NCBI GenBank assembly: GCA_021234155.1
Contig: JAJEKV010000216.1
Location: 308,001-372,000 of the forward strand
Direction of reading: 5' to 3'
Source of the DNA: Isoetes taiwanensis
Lineage: Eukaryota; Streptophyta; Lycopodiopsida; Isoetales; Isoetaceae
Length of the DNA: 64,000 bases
Shown here: piece by piece, positions 36,093 through 48,119 of the stretch
Layout: each line of letters begins with the position of its first letter
Position numbering within the stretch: position 1 is the stretch's first letter
Notes under the pieces: generated by a model
What the model saw: the letters and a program-made list of their open reading frames with translations, nothing else
The model's database searches: none
Told to the model about the DNA's origin: nothing
Program-made: the position numbers and the translations under genes

Positions 36093-37835
36093 TGTGACGT
36101 TCCACATATTTATACGCATATTTAAGTATAAATACATGACACGTCACTATGAATAATTAATGGCACATTAATTATTCATAAGCTAAGGTTAGCTATGTTA
36201 ATAATTAAATTATAAAGGTGGAAACCTAACCAAAACCCTAATTCGAATTTAGGGCTTAACCTAATATTAAAAAGGGCTAAAATACCAAATTAGCTAATAT
36301 TAACCAACCTAAAGTCGCCACCTGGCCCAAATCGACAAGGCAGTAGAGTTTCCAATTTGGGACACCCAAATTGGGGGTTGCATCCCAATTTGCCCCAATT
36401 CGATTTGGGGCAATTGGAGATGGAGGAGGAGATGCTGCCCAACCCTGAGAGGCTATTCGACCATGTTCCAGCCCTTTAAGGATGGCGACCCGTGAGGGAT
36501 CATGGAGCTAGCTATGGTTCCGGTTTCCAATTGGGGACACCCAAATTGGGGCTTTTGTGCCCCAACTTCAATTAGGAGCAATTGGAGATGGAGGAGGAGA
36601 AGCAAATGCCAAGCGCCCCCTTCGTTAGTCGATATGGAGTGGCCCAAGACCGATTTGAGGGTTAGTCAAGAGGTTACCTTGTTGATTTATAGCATAGCGC
36701 CTCTGCGGGTGTGTTCTTTTCTCTGCTTTTTCTCGGTGGTTTACCTCGCTAGGCTAACCCTTGATTGATATGGTGAGTATTCTTATCTCTAGTCTCTCGT
36801 GATGTGCTTTGGTTGATGGTTTAATTGTTCTTTGCTTAGTTAGCACTCCAGAGAGGGATTACGGGGTAGAGACCCTCGGAGCCCATGTATTGTAGTATGC
36901 TCCTAGATAGAGCCCCTCAGATATTCCCATTAGATGCGGCCAGGTACAAGAGACCCCGGGTCATAGATGCTATGGATTGGCTTAGCACCGGAGAAGGGAC
37001 ACAGTGGTGAAGTGGGGGTGGGGTCTTGCAATGAACATAAAAGGCTCCCCGAGACTCCCTGGCTGGGCTAGGCCCGACAGCCTGGCCACGAGAGGGCCTG
37101 CATGGGTCCGACACTCCCCGGTGTAGAGGTGTGACCCGTATGGGGCACCTTGCACTTTGAGTAGATTTAGGGTGAGTAAGTTGCCGGACGGAGTGGGTCG
37201 CTGATGCGCACGTATTCTCTAGCTCACCCATGGAACCACCGGTGATCCTCGAAGGGGACGCCTCGACCCGCCTCATCTGGAGGGGCGCCATGAACCCCGA
37301 GTAGGCTCGTGAGGGTGATACCTTGAGTCTGCGTCTGGGAAGGCTATAAGCTTAAGCCATAGCGTGAATCGACCCATCCGCAAAGTGTGCATGTGAGGGG
37401 CGGATGGAGGGACAACCCCAGCGATGTTCTATGCCAGCTAATCGGGTTATACTTCGCCTCACGATCTCTTGAGACCGAGCCGCCACCCATCCTCACAAGA
37501 GTCCGAGCCGGGTAGAACCTTGGTTTGGTTTGGGTGTTTTCCTTAGTATTAGATGCATATTCTTTGCCGTTGGTATTTGATGGATGTGCCACCCCTTCGT
37601 GGTGGTTATTTATATATGATTTATGTTCTGGTGCTAACATGTATTCACGCCTCGCGACGTAGGAGCCCCATTGAAGGCGTAATGAATGACCCCTCTCGCG
37701 GTCCTTCACTTGAGCATCTTCTTATAGATGGCCCGAGTTAGACGGAGGGCCCCGCCATGGCGAGATGGTTGCCATGGGAGGGGAAAGTCCCGCATGTATA
37801 CCTGGCCGGGGGTCGATATATTCGTGAGCGCCACA
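36093..37835 (+). mobile_element. 3' LTR, 1,743 bp, lacking the palindrome array
   Basis: The LTR starts TGTGACGTTCC and ends GAGCGCCACA. Its head (36093-36650) is found inverted at 48445-48976. Its tail (36652-37835) is a direct copy of 27063-28249. Head and tail meet directly at about 36650, so the palindrome-array middle seen in the other two copies has been deleted here. Within the head a segment around GGGACACCCAAATTGGGG is repeated about 176 bp apart. The copy sits against the orphan reading frame that follows. Confidence 0.8.
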
Positions 37836-38189
37836 GATGAGAATGTGGATTTACGGATAATCAAGTGCATCAACTAAAAACACATTGTCCAACATGCATT
37901 TAAGGACTATTGGGGCTCTAAGGCTCTAAGTTCAACAAAGTGTGAGGTTGTCCTATCAGGTAAGTATTACAAGTTCATCGGAGATGGTAAGTATGAGCTG
38001 TTAGACAATATGCCTGATGTAACTTGCTATACACACCTTGTAGTTTGTGCAAAGGTTGAATTGCAGGCTGCACATGGTGAGAAGGGTGTGTTCTGCCTCT
38101 CAGACGATGCACATGAGCAGATTATTGAGTATTTGCCTCCTCCCTCATCCGAGGCACTCGCTGCCAGCCCTAGTACAGAGGAGGATTGA
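37836..38189 (+). pseudogene. Orphan C-terminal coding fragment, unidentified
   Basis: Directly after the LTR a single frame runs 13 codons to an in-frame stop (37875), then 103 more codons to a stop at 38187. Readable parts are KCEVVLSGKYYKFIGDGKYE, LDNMPDVTCYTHLVVCAKVE and GEKGVFCLSDDAHEQIIEYL. Codon use and composition look truly coding, and the LTR appears to cut off the N-terminal part. I do not recognise the family. It converges with the minus-strand gene at 39.3-41.1 kb. Confidence 0.5.
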
Positions 38190-39254
38190 TGCAGTGAAGT
38201 GAATCCATGCATATATGTTAATATAACATTGTAAACTTGGGCATGTAACAGCCTTGTAAACTTGGGCATGTAACTTGTTCATGTGTTGTTTCAGACATTT
38301 TCTTCTATCAGTAGTAACAGAACCATATTGTAACCATTGGTTCAACCATATTGTAACCATATTGTCAACAAAGTTCAAAGTGTTTTAATATCAAGTGTCT
38401 TCTTTCTCTTGTTGTTGGGTGCCCGGATTGTCAACTGCCTATATGGAACAGCTGTTTAATGAATTGAACAAGTGTTTAAGTAATGAAGTTTTACAAGTAA
38501 ACAAGTCCATTATTTCCTATCATCTTTGATCACTTGTATAATGTTTTAAGTGTGTTGGTAGATAATGTTTAAGTGTCTTCATATTTCATGAAGTGATGAT
38601 GCTTAAATATTTCGAGTTCAATAACTTGTGCTTTTGTATTGAGATCAATAAGTTGTGTGTTTCTATTGTCTTCTTTGTGTTTGTAATTTAAACAGGTTCA
38701 TAACTTGTGTACTTGTGTTCATGATTCGGTAAAGTTTTAATTGCATTTTCAAAGTGTTCAATTCAGTATTTGTCTGGTCTCGTGTTTCAAGTATTCCATT
38801 GTAAACAAGTATTGAAGTATTCAAGTATTGCTAACCCTCAAAGTTTCAGTACATTTAACCTGTTGCAAACCACATTTTCATGAAGAAGACTGCTCACAAT
38901 TTGCTAAAAGCTCAAATATTCCATTGTAAACAAGTATTGAAGTATTCAAGTATTGCTAACCCTCTGAGTTTCAGTACATTTAACCTATTGCAAACCACAT
39001 ATTCATGAAAAAAATGCTCACAAATTTGACAACCATAAATATTTCATTCATTTGGAAGGCATTTACATTGTGAGAGGTTCAATCTTTCTGCCTTTACAAA
39101 ATAGGCAAAGACAAAAATCATTGACATAGTGTCAATGGATTGACATACATCCTGCATACAAAATAAACATTGTAGTTCATTCATTTGAAAAGGATCTTCA
39201 CCGCATAATAGAAACAATTAACATACACATAGATGTAGTTGCAAGATCAATAAG
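38190..39254. repeat. AT-rich intergenic DNA with short tandem duplications
   Basis: A segment starting TATTCCATTGTAAACAAGT occurs at 38792-38884 and again at 38917-39011. Smaller repeats (GTAAACTTGGGCATGTAAC twice, AACCATATTGTAACCAT) lie at 38230-38360. No gene. Confidence 0.55.
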
Positions 39255-41114
39255 TTACAAACCTGGCAAGTGTAAAGAGATCTTATGTTTAACAAACTGT
39301 TCCAGTGTCATGGCTTCTTCATCACTGTCATCATCACGAGCATCAGCATCTTTGGCAGCAACAGATGGAATTGAAGATACTGCAACTTGGACAGGAACAG
39401 GAAGAGATGGAATTGGAGGTGCTTGAGCTGAAGGGGCTTCAACTAATGGTATTACAACTTCAAGAGGAACATGAGGAGATTCAAATGAAGGAGCCTGCAC
39501 TATAGGTACATTGGCTTCCACCTGTGCTGAAAATAAAGGAGCTGGAACTAGAGGTGCTGCAGTTACAGGGGCTTCAAAAGGTGCTGGAACTAGAGGTGCT
39601 GCATTCATGTGGGCTTCAAAAAGATGCCGGAACTAGAGGTGATGATTCTGGGGCTTCAAAAAGGTGTCAAGAAGCATAGGCATCAAAGAATTGTAGATGC
39701 TGCTGGTTCAAACCACAAATTTGCAATCTGGCTAGAGTTGAAGGACTCAGCTTGGTTGCTTAAAGTATCATCTAACAGCAGAAAATGATAATTAGTATCT
39801 GCAATTTAAAAACACATCATTCTTTGAAATGAAATGTAGCACATGTATACCTGTGGGAGCATCCTGTTGTAGGTTCTTCTTAGAATCCTTTGGTGTATTC
39901 TCCCCACATTTTTTTTTTGGTAACCACTGGCTGCTTACCTTTTGGTCCAGCCTTCTTTGTACTCTTTGGCTTATCTGTAAGGTAAGTAAGTTAAAAATAC
40001 AAACATAAAAGACATTATTTTATAGCTAGAACACTCACCAGAAACTGCAGATACATGCTCACGTGCATTCCATTTACTAGGTCTACCTTTACGAACATTA
40101 GGGAGTTTCTTTTGTCCACCTTCTTCTGCAATTGGTAAGGATTCTATTACTATTGGTGCAGGTTCAGCCTCAGAAATCCCTGGACCTGTTTGATCCTTAG
40201 CAGCTACAAGATTAGCATGTTCTTCTCCTTCCTTTTCCTCTTAAGAACAATCAAAAAAAACACAAGGTCGTAAGGTTTATAAACCGCAATTAATAAAGAC
40301 ATTTATCAACATACTAACCTTTTCTCGGGTGATGTCATAGACCTTGTTTATCGTCTCTTGACCTTCACGGGTTGAGTTCGAGAGACTTGATCTTCCTCTA
40401 TGTCTTCATCATCTTCTTCATGAGCAACGGTGTTCTTCCTTACACTTTGGTAGGTAAGGAATCCGGGTAGCCAAGCTCAACATATAGTTGCGTAGGCACT
40501 TCACTCTTGCAAACTATGCAAAGAAGGTTCTCCATATAAACTTGGAAACAAAACAAGTGATACTTGTGTCCACATTTTAATTCAACACGAAGTGTATAAT
40601 GCGGATTGAATTCAAACCCACATACTTGTAGCCTTCTCTTTGTATTGAAAAATCCAACATTTTGGCCCCGCAAGGCATTGTTCAAACCTGTTAACTTCTC
40701 CTCCATTGCTTTACTGTTGTCAGCCTGTTTTTTCCTTTTCAGAATTGTGAGCAAAGACAAACCAAGCTTAGATTCATCATCACAAAGCTTAGCAATAGCA
40801 TTATCCTCATCTGGAAAGTCTTCAACCATAAGCTGAATATCAAGTTTAACATTTTTAATACTCTTAGAAACAGAGGTTGCAGCCTCATCAAAACATGCAA
40901 ACAAGCCCTCGTTTCTAATTTTCTCAATTTCAACCTCTTTGATTTGCTGCTGCAGAGACTTGATGGAATCTTCAAAAGCTAAATATTCAGCTTCTAAATA
41001 AGAAATACCCATATTAATATTCTCCAAAGTAGTGTCTACTTGATCTGTTTTATGCCTTTTGTTCCTATTTGAAATCTCAATTCTTTCAAAAGCAAAGATA
41101 GCCCAATCCAACAA
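39255..41114 (-). CDS. Unrecognised multi-exon gene with RING-like finger and Pro/Ala repeats
   Basis: The N-terminal exon (41114 down to 40440) encodes a coiled-coil-like stretch (LENINMGISYLEAEYLAFED, then KSLQQQIKEVEIEKIRNEG) and a C-terminal finger: LKCGHKYHLFC (C-x-H-x2-H-x2-C) with CIVC about 10 residues on, a RING-like half. A frame change at about 40440 leads to an acidic segment (AHEEDDEDIEEDQ) and a donor GAAAAG|GTTAGT. Further exons read RKGRPSKWNAREH (AT-hook-like, about 40100), KSTKKAGPKGKQPVVTKKK (about 39930), and a Pro/Ala-rich repeat region (APLVPAPFEAPVT units) ending KHKISLHLPGL at 39255. Poly(A)-run and CG-site frameshifts may be errors or decay. The start may lie further upstream than 41114. 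It could be a host gene or a transposon accessory gene; I cannot name it. Confidence 0.45.
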
Positions 41115-41515
41115 ATACTTACTTGGGTTCGATTCAGCTTAGTGTGTCTTTGCCAAGCAAATGCACGGGCAAAAATAGTTCGGCCTCATTGTTTTTCAAA
41201 CCATCTTGATAAACCCCATTAATTAAATCCTTGAGACAATGTTCAAACTCGCCTAATTGTTGATACTTTTATCTTGTTGTCTTTCTTCACTTCCTCAGTC
41301 AAACCGCCAAGAAATCACCCTGGTGCAATCCGCCCAAGTTATAGTGCTTGGATCCTTGCCCTCATTGCACAAGCCACGATATTCTACAAACCGGCCGGAT
41401 TGTGTAAGTTTTCTTCATCTGCAAAGCAAGCATCAAAAAGTTAGGCGATTCAAATTAAAAAGAACAAAACAAATAAGTCTTGAATCTTGAATCTTTCTTA
41501 AATCTTGAATCTTAA

Positions 41516-41748
41516 GGCCAGGCGTTTGGTCTAGTGGTAACACACTAGTTCCTTAGCAATGTGGTCTCGAAGTTCGAGGCGCCTGTAATCGCGACTCGAT
41601 CTTGTTGGGGTCAAATCCTAACACGCCTTTATATGTAAGGTGGTTAGGGGCGAGGGGCCCAATTGAGCAATGTAGTGTGGTGTGTGGTCACATGTCCGGT
41701 TGGATCTTTGCCCTAGTGGCGTGATGTTAAAATACTATCTATCTATCT
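41516..41748 (+). mobile_element. tRNA-derived SINE, nearly complete
   Basis: The head has box A (TGGTCTAGTGGTAACAC) and box B (GAAGTTCGAGGCGCC) about 35 bp apart, so it would carry an internal RNA polymerase III promoter. AGGCG and CGCCT can pair like an acceptor stem. The body is about 165 bp and the 3' end is a (CTAT)n tail. ATCTTAA flanks both sides as a probable short target-site duplication. A truncated relative lies at 30253. Confidence 0.75.
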
Positions 41749-42601
41749 TAACTTCACGTAAAAATCAGGAAGGATGATACATAGACATGGATTTTTTACC
41801 TCTTGTATGGTAGGCGGTTTGCTTGGTTCTTTTTGGGGAGACGCGATCTTCAACTAAATCCTCTCTGAGGGTTTGTACCCAAATGGCAACATCGAGGCGT
41901 GCATGGCAATTATGAGAAAGTACCAGTGATTCATTGGCGGCCAAAAGTTCATAGCTACGGCCTCAAATCATAGCATGAAATCATAGGTCCCATTTCACGC
42001 AGAAATGTGCAAAAAAGGATTTTAGGGTAAAGCAAGAACGCAATTGAAAAAAAAAAAAGGGGGAGGGGGAGGGAAACAAAAAGGAAGGAAAAAAAAACTT
42101 CTTTAGGGGTCTTTGAAGGGTGCTTGCCATGCGCATTTTGCCCCCAATATTGTGCTTAGACTCGAATACACCGGGGAAAAAGCACCTAAAATTTGAAGGG
42201 TATTTTCATGTAATAGAATTAAATAAAGTTTACAAAATTGGAAGTAAGTTACTATCATTCTTTGGTCTTTGAAGGCATATTTGCATTAATACCACGGGAA
42301 CAATTCTAACATTAATATAAGACTCACAGTCAACCGTTGACAAACAAAAGATTTTATTTAGGTTGTCGCAGGCACTTCATTTTCCGGTTAATTTATTGTA
42401 GTAAATTTAATGTGAACTTAGAGGTGTTGGCAAAAACTCTGCTTGGCAGCCACTTGCAAAAATATCTGATTCCATTGTGCAATGCATGGATCATGGCATG
42501 AGGTCGAGCACGCTTAAGAGAAATGAAGGAAGGTGCAAGCTAAATGAAGGAGCGGTCTATTCTTTGGCATCTACATGCACCGAGCCCGTATCATGAGTTC
42601 T
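41749..42601. other. Gene-free stretch
   Basis: It contains an A/G-rich low-complexity run (42046-42100). A 30-bp segment around CCCAATATTGTGCTTAGAC near 42143 recurs near 51980. No gene. Confidence 0.45.
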
Positions 42602-43158
42602 AAACATTAGGGATTTTTGAGATCATAAAAGGGCCTTCTAAGAATTGCTTGATTAAGCTATATGAACTACCAATCGTAAAAATGCAATCGATAATCCAAC
42701 AAGTTAAAAGCAGTTATAACTAACTCACTGGATCACATTTTCTAGCATAAGTATTGATAGAAAAGTCCAAATGAGCTCTTGTTTGGTGCAATAGATAGAT
42801 CTCATTGAGATCTTTCCAACCTTAGGTGGTTTGCATATCCTTTAGCCCTGATGAGGATAGTAAAAATAGTAAAAACCATATTTTTTGGAGTTTTGGCAAT
42901 CATAAGTGGTTAAAATATGTAAGCACCTAAGATTGGAAAGATCTCAACGAGACCTATCCATTGCACTAAACGAGAGCTCATTTGGACTTTTCTATCAATA
43001 GTTATGCTAGAAAATGTGATCCAGCGAGTTAGTTATAACAGTTTTGCTGACTGGACCCGTCAGGCTCTGATTTCTGATTGGTAGTTCATTTATCTTCATT
43101 TGGCTTAGTTGGCATGTTTTGAAGGCCCTTTTTTAATCTCAAAAAAACCCTAATGTTT
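42602..43158. repeat. Foldback of about 560 bp with about 240-bp arms
   Basis: Left arm 42602-42838 and right arm 42915-43158 are inverted copies. The inner 125 bp are about 90% alike by eye (landmarks GTTATAACTAACTC, GGATCACATTTTCTAGCATA, GAAAAGTCCAAATGAGCTCT); the outer parts are more diverged (AACATTAGGG at both ends, GGGCCTTC). The loop is 76 bp. Candidates are a foldback transposon, a non-autonomous hairpin element, or a long small-RNA hairpin. No target-site duplication is evident. Confidence 0.8.
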
Positions 43159-43308
43159 TCTTTGCCACTGACATACCATTAACATTTTGAGTAGTCAAAT
43201 AATGCATTTGTTTGACCAGAAAAAACTTATCAAATTCGTGGCTAAACCAAAACACGAAATACGCCAATTGAAGAAATGCGAACAAAAGCCCTAAAAGGCT
43301 AACTGCTA

Positions 43309-43721
43309 TGCTACAGAATCACAAAGCTTTTCTGCTATCTCTTCAGCCTAAGAGAGTAAGACAACATAGTTACAAAAGTATACTATACCCTGTTGCATGC
43401 ATTAAAAGGCACATGACTCATACCACGTTCTTGGTCATTAGCCTCTCCTTGAAGACCTTCAGAGCTAATTCAAGGTCCACCCTCCCAATAGCCGATTTGC
43501 CTGCAACACTGATAGAAGAAAGAACAATTTATAGTGCTGAAAACAAATGCATAAAATGTAGGCACAAAAAGCTTTGATTCCAATAAACAAACCTTTGAAA
43601 TACAGAGTGGAAACCAGCTTTTTTTTCTTTTAGCAGCAGACTCTTTGGCGTGTCCCCCGCCTCTTTGTCATCAAAATTCGAGTCCCCTGCAAATCGTTTA
43701 CTTGACAGAGATCCAAATGTT
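43309..43721 (-). pseudogene. SRPR: SR-alpha (signal recognition particle receptor) linker/N-domain exons
   Basis: Three minus-strand exons with GT-AG borders: 43721-43593 (ends AGFHSVFQ), 43508-43424 (SVAGKSAIGRVDLELALKVF then KERLMTKNV, donor GTATGAG) and 43347 to about 43309 (AEEIAEKLCDSVA after acceptor CTCTTAG). Known plant SR-alpha proteins have FSSMFQSIAGKA..DLEPAL, LKDRLMTKNV and AEEIAEKLCESVA in this order, in the region preceding the GTPase domain. SR-alpha docks ribosome-bound SRP at the ER membrane. The third exon breaks off where a helix should continue; the GTPase part is found on the other strand at 52.2 kb. The exons themselves are free of stops, so the break may be recent. 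Confidence 0.8.
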
Positions 43722-43844
43722 CTGCTCAGCCAATGATGGCAGATGGAGTCCCAAATACTATAGTCGAAGCATCTCAAACTATTATGATCTTTTCCTGCTC
43801 TGGACAGTATCCAAGAAGAATCTATCACCCACAATCACAATCAT

Positions 43845-44019
43845 TCAACAATGCTGCAATCCAGACCTTAGAAGTGGATAAATCATAGCTTTGATCGAAA
43901 CATCTTTGAATATGATATCCTTCACTTCTTCATTGCCAAATATATGTCCAATATCAAAATAATTTGGGCACAGTTTTCCTTGGCCTTCATAAATCCAGTT
44001 TTGAGCCGATTCAACTTTC
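43845..44019 (-). pseudogene. Candidate upstream SR-alpha exon (second copy)
   Basis: This is the minus-strand partner of 21384-21525. After the acceptor CATTTAG it reads VESAQNWIYEGQGKLCPNYF and GNEEVKDIIFKDVSIKAM in frame. It precedes the clear SR-alpha exons on the same strand. Assignment to the SR-alpha linker is inference from position and charge pattern. Confidence 0.4.
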
Positions 44020-45809
44020 CTAAATGAAAAACAGGACTGATTCAATTTTCCTAATTAAAAAGCAGAAGGATCCACTGATTCCCATGAGTGCAATGAATTT
44101 ACACAGAAAGGGAGCAACTCTAAATATAAAAAAACATGTCCAAATACGAGACATAGACACATAAAAGGAAAATTGCCATCAATATTAACTTTACAAAGAA
44201 ACAGAGAAACAAAAATAACATACTATTTTTTTCATACGGAAGCTGCATAGGGACTATACAGTAGCAGGGGATGACATATTTACAAATTGAAGTCTTTGTC
44301 TTCGTTTCCTTTGAAAAAGGAACCAGTCATATGACCAAAATCCAGCACTGCCGAGAAAGAAAGCTGCCGTGAATAAGAGTTAAGAATAAACCCATAATTC
44401 TCAGCACTGGCTCACACTTCCTTAGGCACACTGCTATAAGCCACCCACAATAAACATTCCTAGGATGGGTCCTACAAAGACACATATTCGGCCAAGTGAA
44501 GTGGAGTTCTCATTGAGCTTGAAGTTGCCGAATACAAGATTACCCCAATAAGATAGGGAAAAGGACTGAAATTATGGTCCAAAGGCATGCTCAAAATAGA
44601 TAACCATCGAGAGCATAGAATATTATAGCGACATATAGTCCTACATGAACAATTGAATTGGTCACTTGTTCGCTTTCAAATATTAAGGACCATCGTAATA
44701 GGCTTAACTTCGACTCCATGCCAAAAACAAGATCCATTTGAAGAATCCGATAGATCCGTTGTGAACCTAAAATGCCATTAACTCTAGACCAACCTACGTA
44801 AATTGAGACAGCCCACACGTTAGGAGGTTAGGAGTCCTTAGTAGGGACAAGATATACTAATGATACACAACTGAAGTAGATAAAGGGGAAGGACCTGAGG
44901 AGGTCGCAGGACCACTACCGGATTGAAAAAGGCTAAAACCGGTTGACCAATTTGGTGCAAACTGCATAAAGGTGCATGGGAGACACCAAAGGCTACATTG
45001 CCACGAGAGAAAGAAAAAGGTCAAGTATCCCTAGAAGTCACAAGACTACGCTAGAGACACAAAGCACGACTATGCCAAAACAACATGCAAAATACCATAA
45101 ATAAATCTTCGACCTTTCCTAAAAATAGAGAAAGATAACAAGGATACTATTGAAAGCTCAAGGAAAAGAAAAACTGTTATAGGGAGGGTGAGGTGGGAGG
45201 CTGGATGACTAAGTGCAAGTCCAACAACAGTTCAAGAGAACGGTAAGATGAAAAGGCTAAAGAGAAACATGAACCTATAAATAGAGGAAAAACTCAAGAG
45301 GGAAGGTGGAAAGACGTCCCCATCCAGGAATGATGATTCTATTGCTAATGCAATAGAACCATGGCATTCAACATCACGGAAGCTTCAAAAGTAAGAACTA
45401 TTCATTACCTCTGCTGAAGCTTCAACAAAACAATTGTTTATGCTAGAATTGGATATGACTTACACAATTTTAATTTTGACGTTTCCTATGTCATGTGAAA
45501 GGAATACTTTAGCTTCCTAAAGAGCTAGGTGCAAAGCAAAGTAACATTAGGACAAGTGGCCTCGGTTCATAAAAAAGCGAAACAAACATAAATGCCGGTA
45601 GAGAATCCCGATCCGATCTAACCAAAAAGCAACAAAAAGAACTAAAAGCATAAAAGTTACCCACCATAGGCTTGAAAAGAAAAATGCATTCATCCATCAA
45701 TAATCACCTCAAACCGAACTTACAAAATTAAAGCATCTGGCGATGAATATCTAAGACCTCTTTGGTTCTAATCACCTTATGAACGAGCTTGGCTTGTTCG
45801 ATAAGTTCT
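43899..45809 (-). repeat. 1.9-kb inverted duplication, copy 2
   Basis: Reverse-complement partner of 19594-21506, about the same length (1,911 against 1,913 bp), with scattered differences. Its minus-strand downstream neighbour is the SR-alpha N-domain; the plus-strand copy at 21.5 kb has no such neighbour, so this copy looks closer to the original context. Confidence 0.85.
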
Positions 45810-47413
45810 ATGATATACATGACATATTTAGCAAAATTTAGACTTATTTAAGTCCAACTACGTTTAGTGTAGTTTTATTGTAAGAAATGCAAGGGACAAC
45901 TTTGTAAAAAATGTAATATAATGAATGATGAATTATAACCTTGAGCTCACAAAAAAGCGGAAAAAAAAGAAAGAAGTTGTAGCACAAACGTATTAATGGC
46001 TAAGCAAGTTCTTAAAGGATGTACAATTGAGGGGGAGAGTGGAGCCAAACACGGATTGAAAATAAAATAAAATATTAGATTGATACTTAAGAAAATGATT
46101 GGATCGTGTTCTCACTATATTAAGCATGTAAAATACAAACAACATGTAAACTTGATAAGCATGTGATTAGAGATAAATATCTTTAAACAACCTTTGATAT
46201 ATCATTTCTAAATATGGGAGGGAAAGGCAATGGATTCGACACACAAAATTGAATAAAAGGAGAAGAGCACTTTGAATGTTCATTACAGACCAACTGATCC
46301 ATGAGACAACGTACACTAGTGCTCTATGGGTCTTACACCCGTTTATTAAGCTTTATACAATATAAAGATGTTAGCGTACACCAAATGTTTTTCTTCTTGT
46401 TATGAAGCAAATTGGACATATCCAGTATAATGAACAAATTCTACAACAACGATGGTTATTGTTTCCAATTTTAGATTTCAAATATCGTCTTGCTAAGCTT
46501 GAATTGATGCGTCGACCTTCATCCCGAATTTAAGGCCAATAAAATCGTCGCCGCGATTTAACATTCTAATGTGGCCATCCGTAGTTCTATGCATTTGGGC
46601 AAGGCAAAGTGCACCTCCATCATGTGGCCTAATACGATGAGAATTGCTTCTTTACTATCAATGCGGTCATTATATGTGAAATTAGTCTTCATTTCAGATC
46701 CGTGAGCTGATCCAACATTTCTCTAGTGCCCAATACTCTTCAACATAATGTTAAGATCTTACAATATCATCGGATACCTCTTCCCGTTATGTGCATTTCT
46801 GGATTTTGCCTCCATACCTTGTTAAGATCTTTGATAAAAAAAATGGCCCCTTATGAAAGAGGCCATTTTTTCCTTGCCACCATAAGAATTTTCAAAGTTT
46901 TATCGTTGGGCACAATCTTCTCCAAATAAGTCAAATAAACTTGTCTCGATATTATTGTCCAAATTGCAACCCTTTGCCAAACTTTAAAAGGTGTTCGATA
47001 AAAAGCAAGGTAGTTTGGTGGGACTATGATTTCACGTCTATTATCTTCGCTTAAATCATGGCTCAAGCATGAATCATGGCTCAAGCAGAATCATTTAACC
47101 CTTTTTGAACCTCACAACAAGTTGTGTAGTCATAAGCTCGGAAAAGAATTGCACTTCTCTTGTGAGTATAGAAAGATTTTTGCTGCATATTTTGTCTCTT
47201 CCTATTGTGCAAGGTTAGGGGAGAGCAAACCTTCCTCTTGCAATTGCCTCACTCTTCTTTGTCATTACATTCTACATTATGCTCCAGATTTTAGCATGGC
47301 TCCTTCCTTCCCTACTGTGGAAGTGCAACTCTTCCTCATAGAACTGCACTTCTAATTCTCTATTTTGGTCTCCATCTTCAACTTGAGGTCTTTCTTTTCC
47401 TACATCATGTGCT
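45810..47413. other. Gene-free stretch with unassigned frames
   Basis: A minus-strand piece (47084-46851, with YLAFYRTPFKVWQRVAIW) and plus frames (46726-46929, 47026-47355) match nothing I recognise. It may include the decayed end of the transposase relic to the right. Confidence 0.3.
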
Positions 47414-47858
47414 TCAAAGATCCTTGTCTATATCTTCAATATTTTGTACCTCCTCCTCCTCCTCAACATCTTCATCTTCGTTTTCATCTTCTTGCAAGTT
47501 GTTATCCATATCCACATTTGAATCTTCCTTGCCAAGAGAATCATTGTCAGAATGACAAAACTTGTAGAAAAAAACTTGTTGTGTAGTCCTAAAAAAATGA
47601 GATATTCGTAACACATGAATCTACCCGCACTATTTTCTCCATAATATGAAACAAAGTCAAGTTTGAAAATCCGGATATAATGGTTTCGATTGACAGAGTG
47701 ACATCAAAATTTTTGAAGTATAAAGGATATCCATAAATTTTATTATTCGCCGAATTTTTCATCAATGGTTCATGGATGCAATTGCCATCTTCTCTAGGCA
47801 CATCTCCAAATTTTAACAATATTCGATAAAGGTGTCTATCTCCATCCAACGAGTCCAT
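47414..47858 (-). pseudogene. Acidic C-terminal piece, possibly of the transposase relic
   Basis: Minus-strand frames read DGDRHLYRILLKFGDVPRED (47858-47589) and then an Asp/Glu-rich tail (47614-47414, with EDENEDEDVEEEEE). They lie on the same strand as the transposase relic, separated from it by the inserted LTR at 48.1-49.0 kb. Joining them to that gene is inference. Confidence 0.35.
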
Positions 47859-48119
47859 CTATGACCTTAAAAAATCATTTCTTCTGTAATAGGTCGTGCT
47901 TCATATCTTACCCTTCAAAACTAACATCTTCCAGCAAAATTGCCTTGAATTTTGCATTCATATCTGTAAGAAAAAATAAATAAACATGGAGACAAATATT
48001 AATAAAACTACACATATCCCATATAAAGTCTAATGCAGAATACTACTAGACTCGTTGAAAACCTCCAACTCACAATACACATTGCAAGTGAATCACATCT
48101 AGAAAAAACAAGCGATTCA

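Noticed and set aside
41516-41590. Functional tRNA gene
   Set aside because: Box A and box B are present but the arms do not form a full cloverleaf, and a 165-bp SINE body with a (CTAT)n tail follows.
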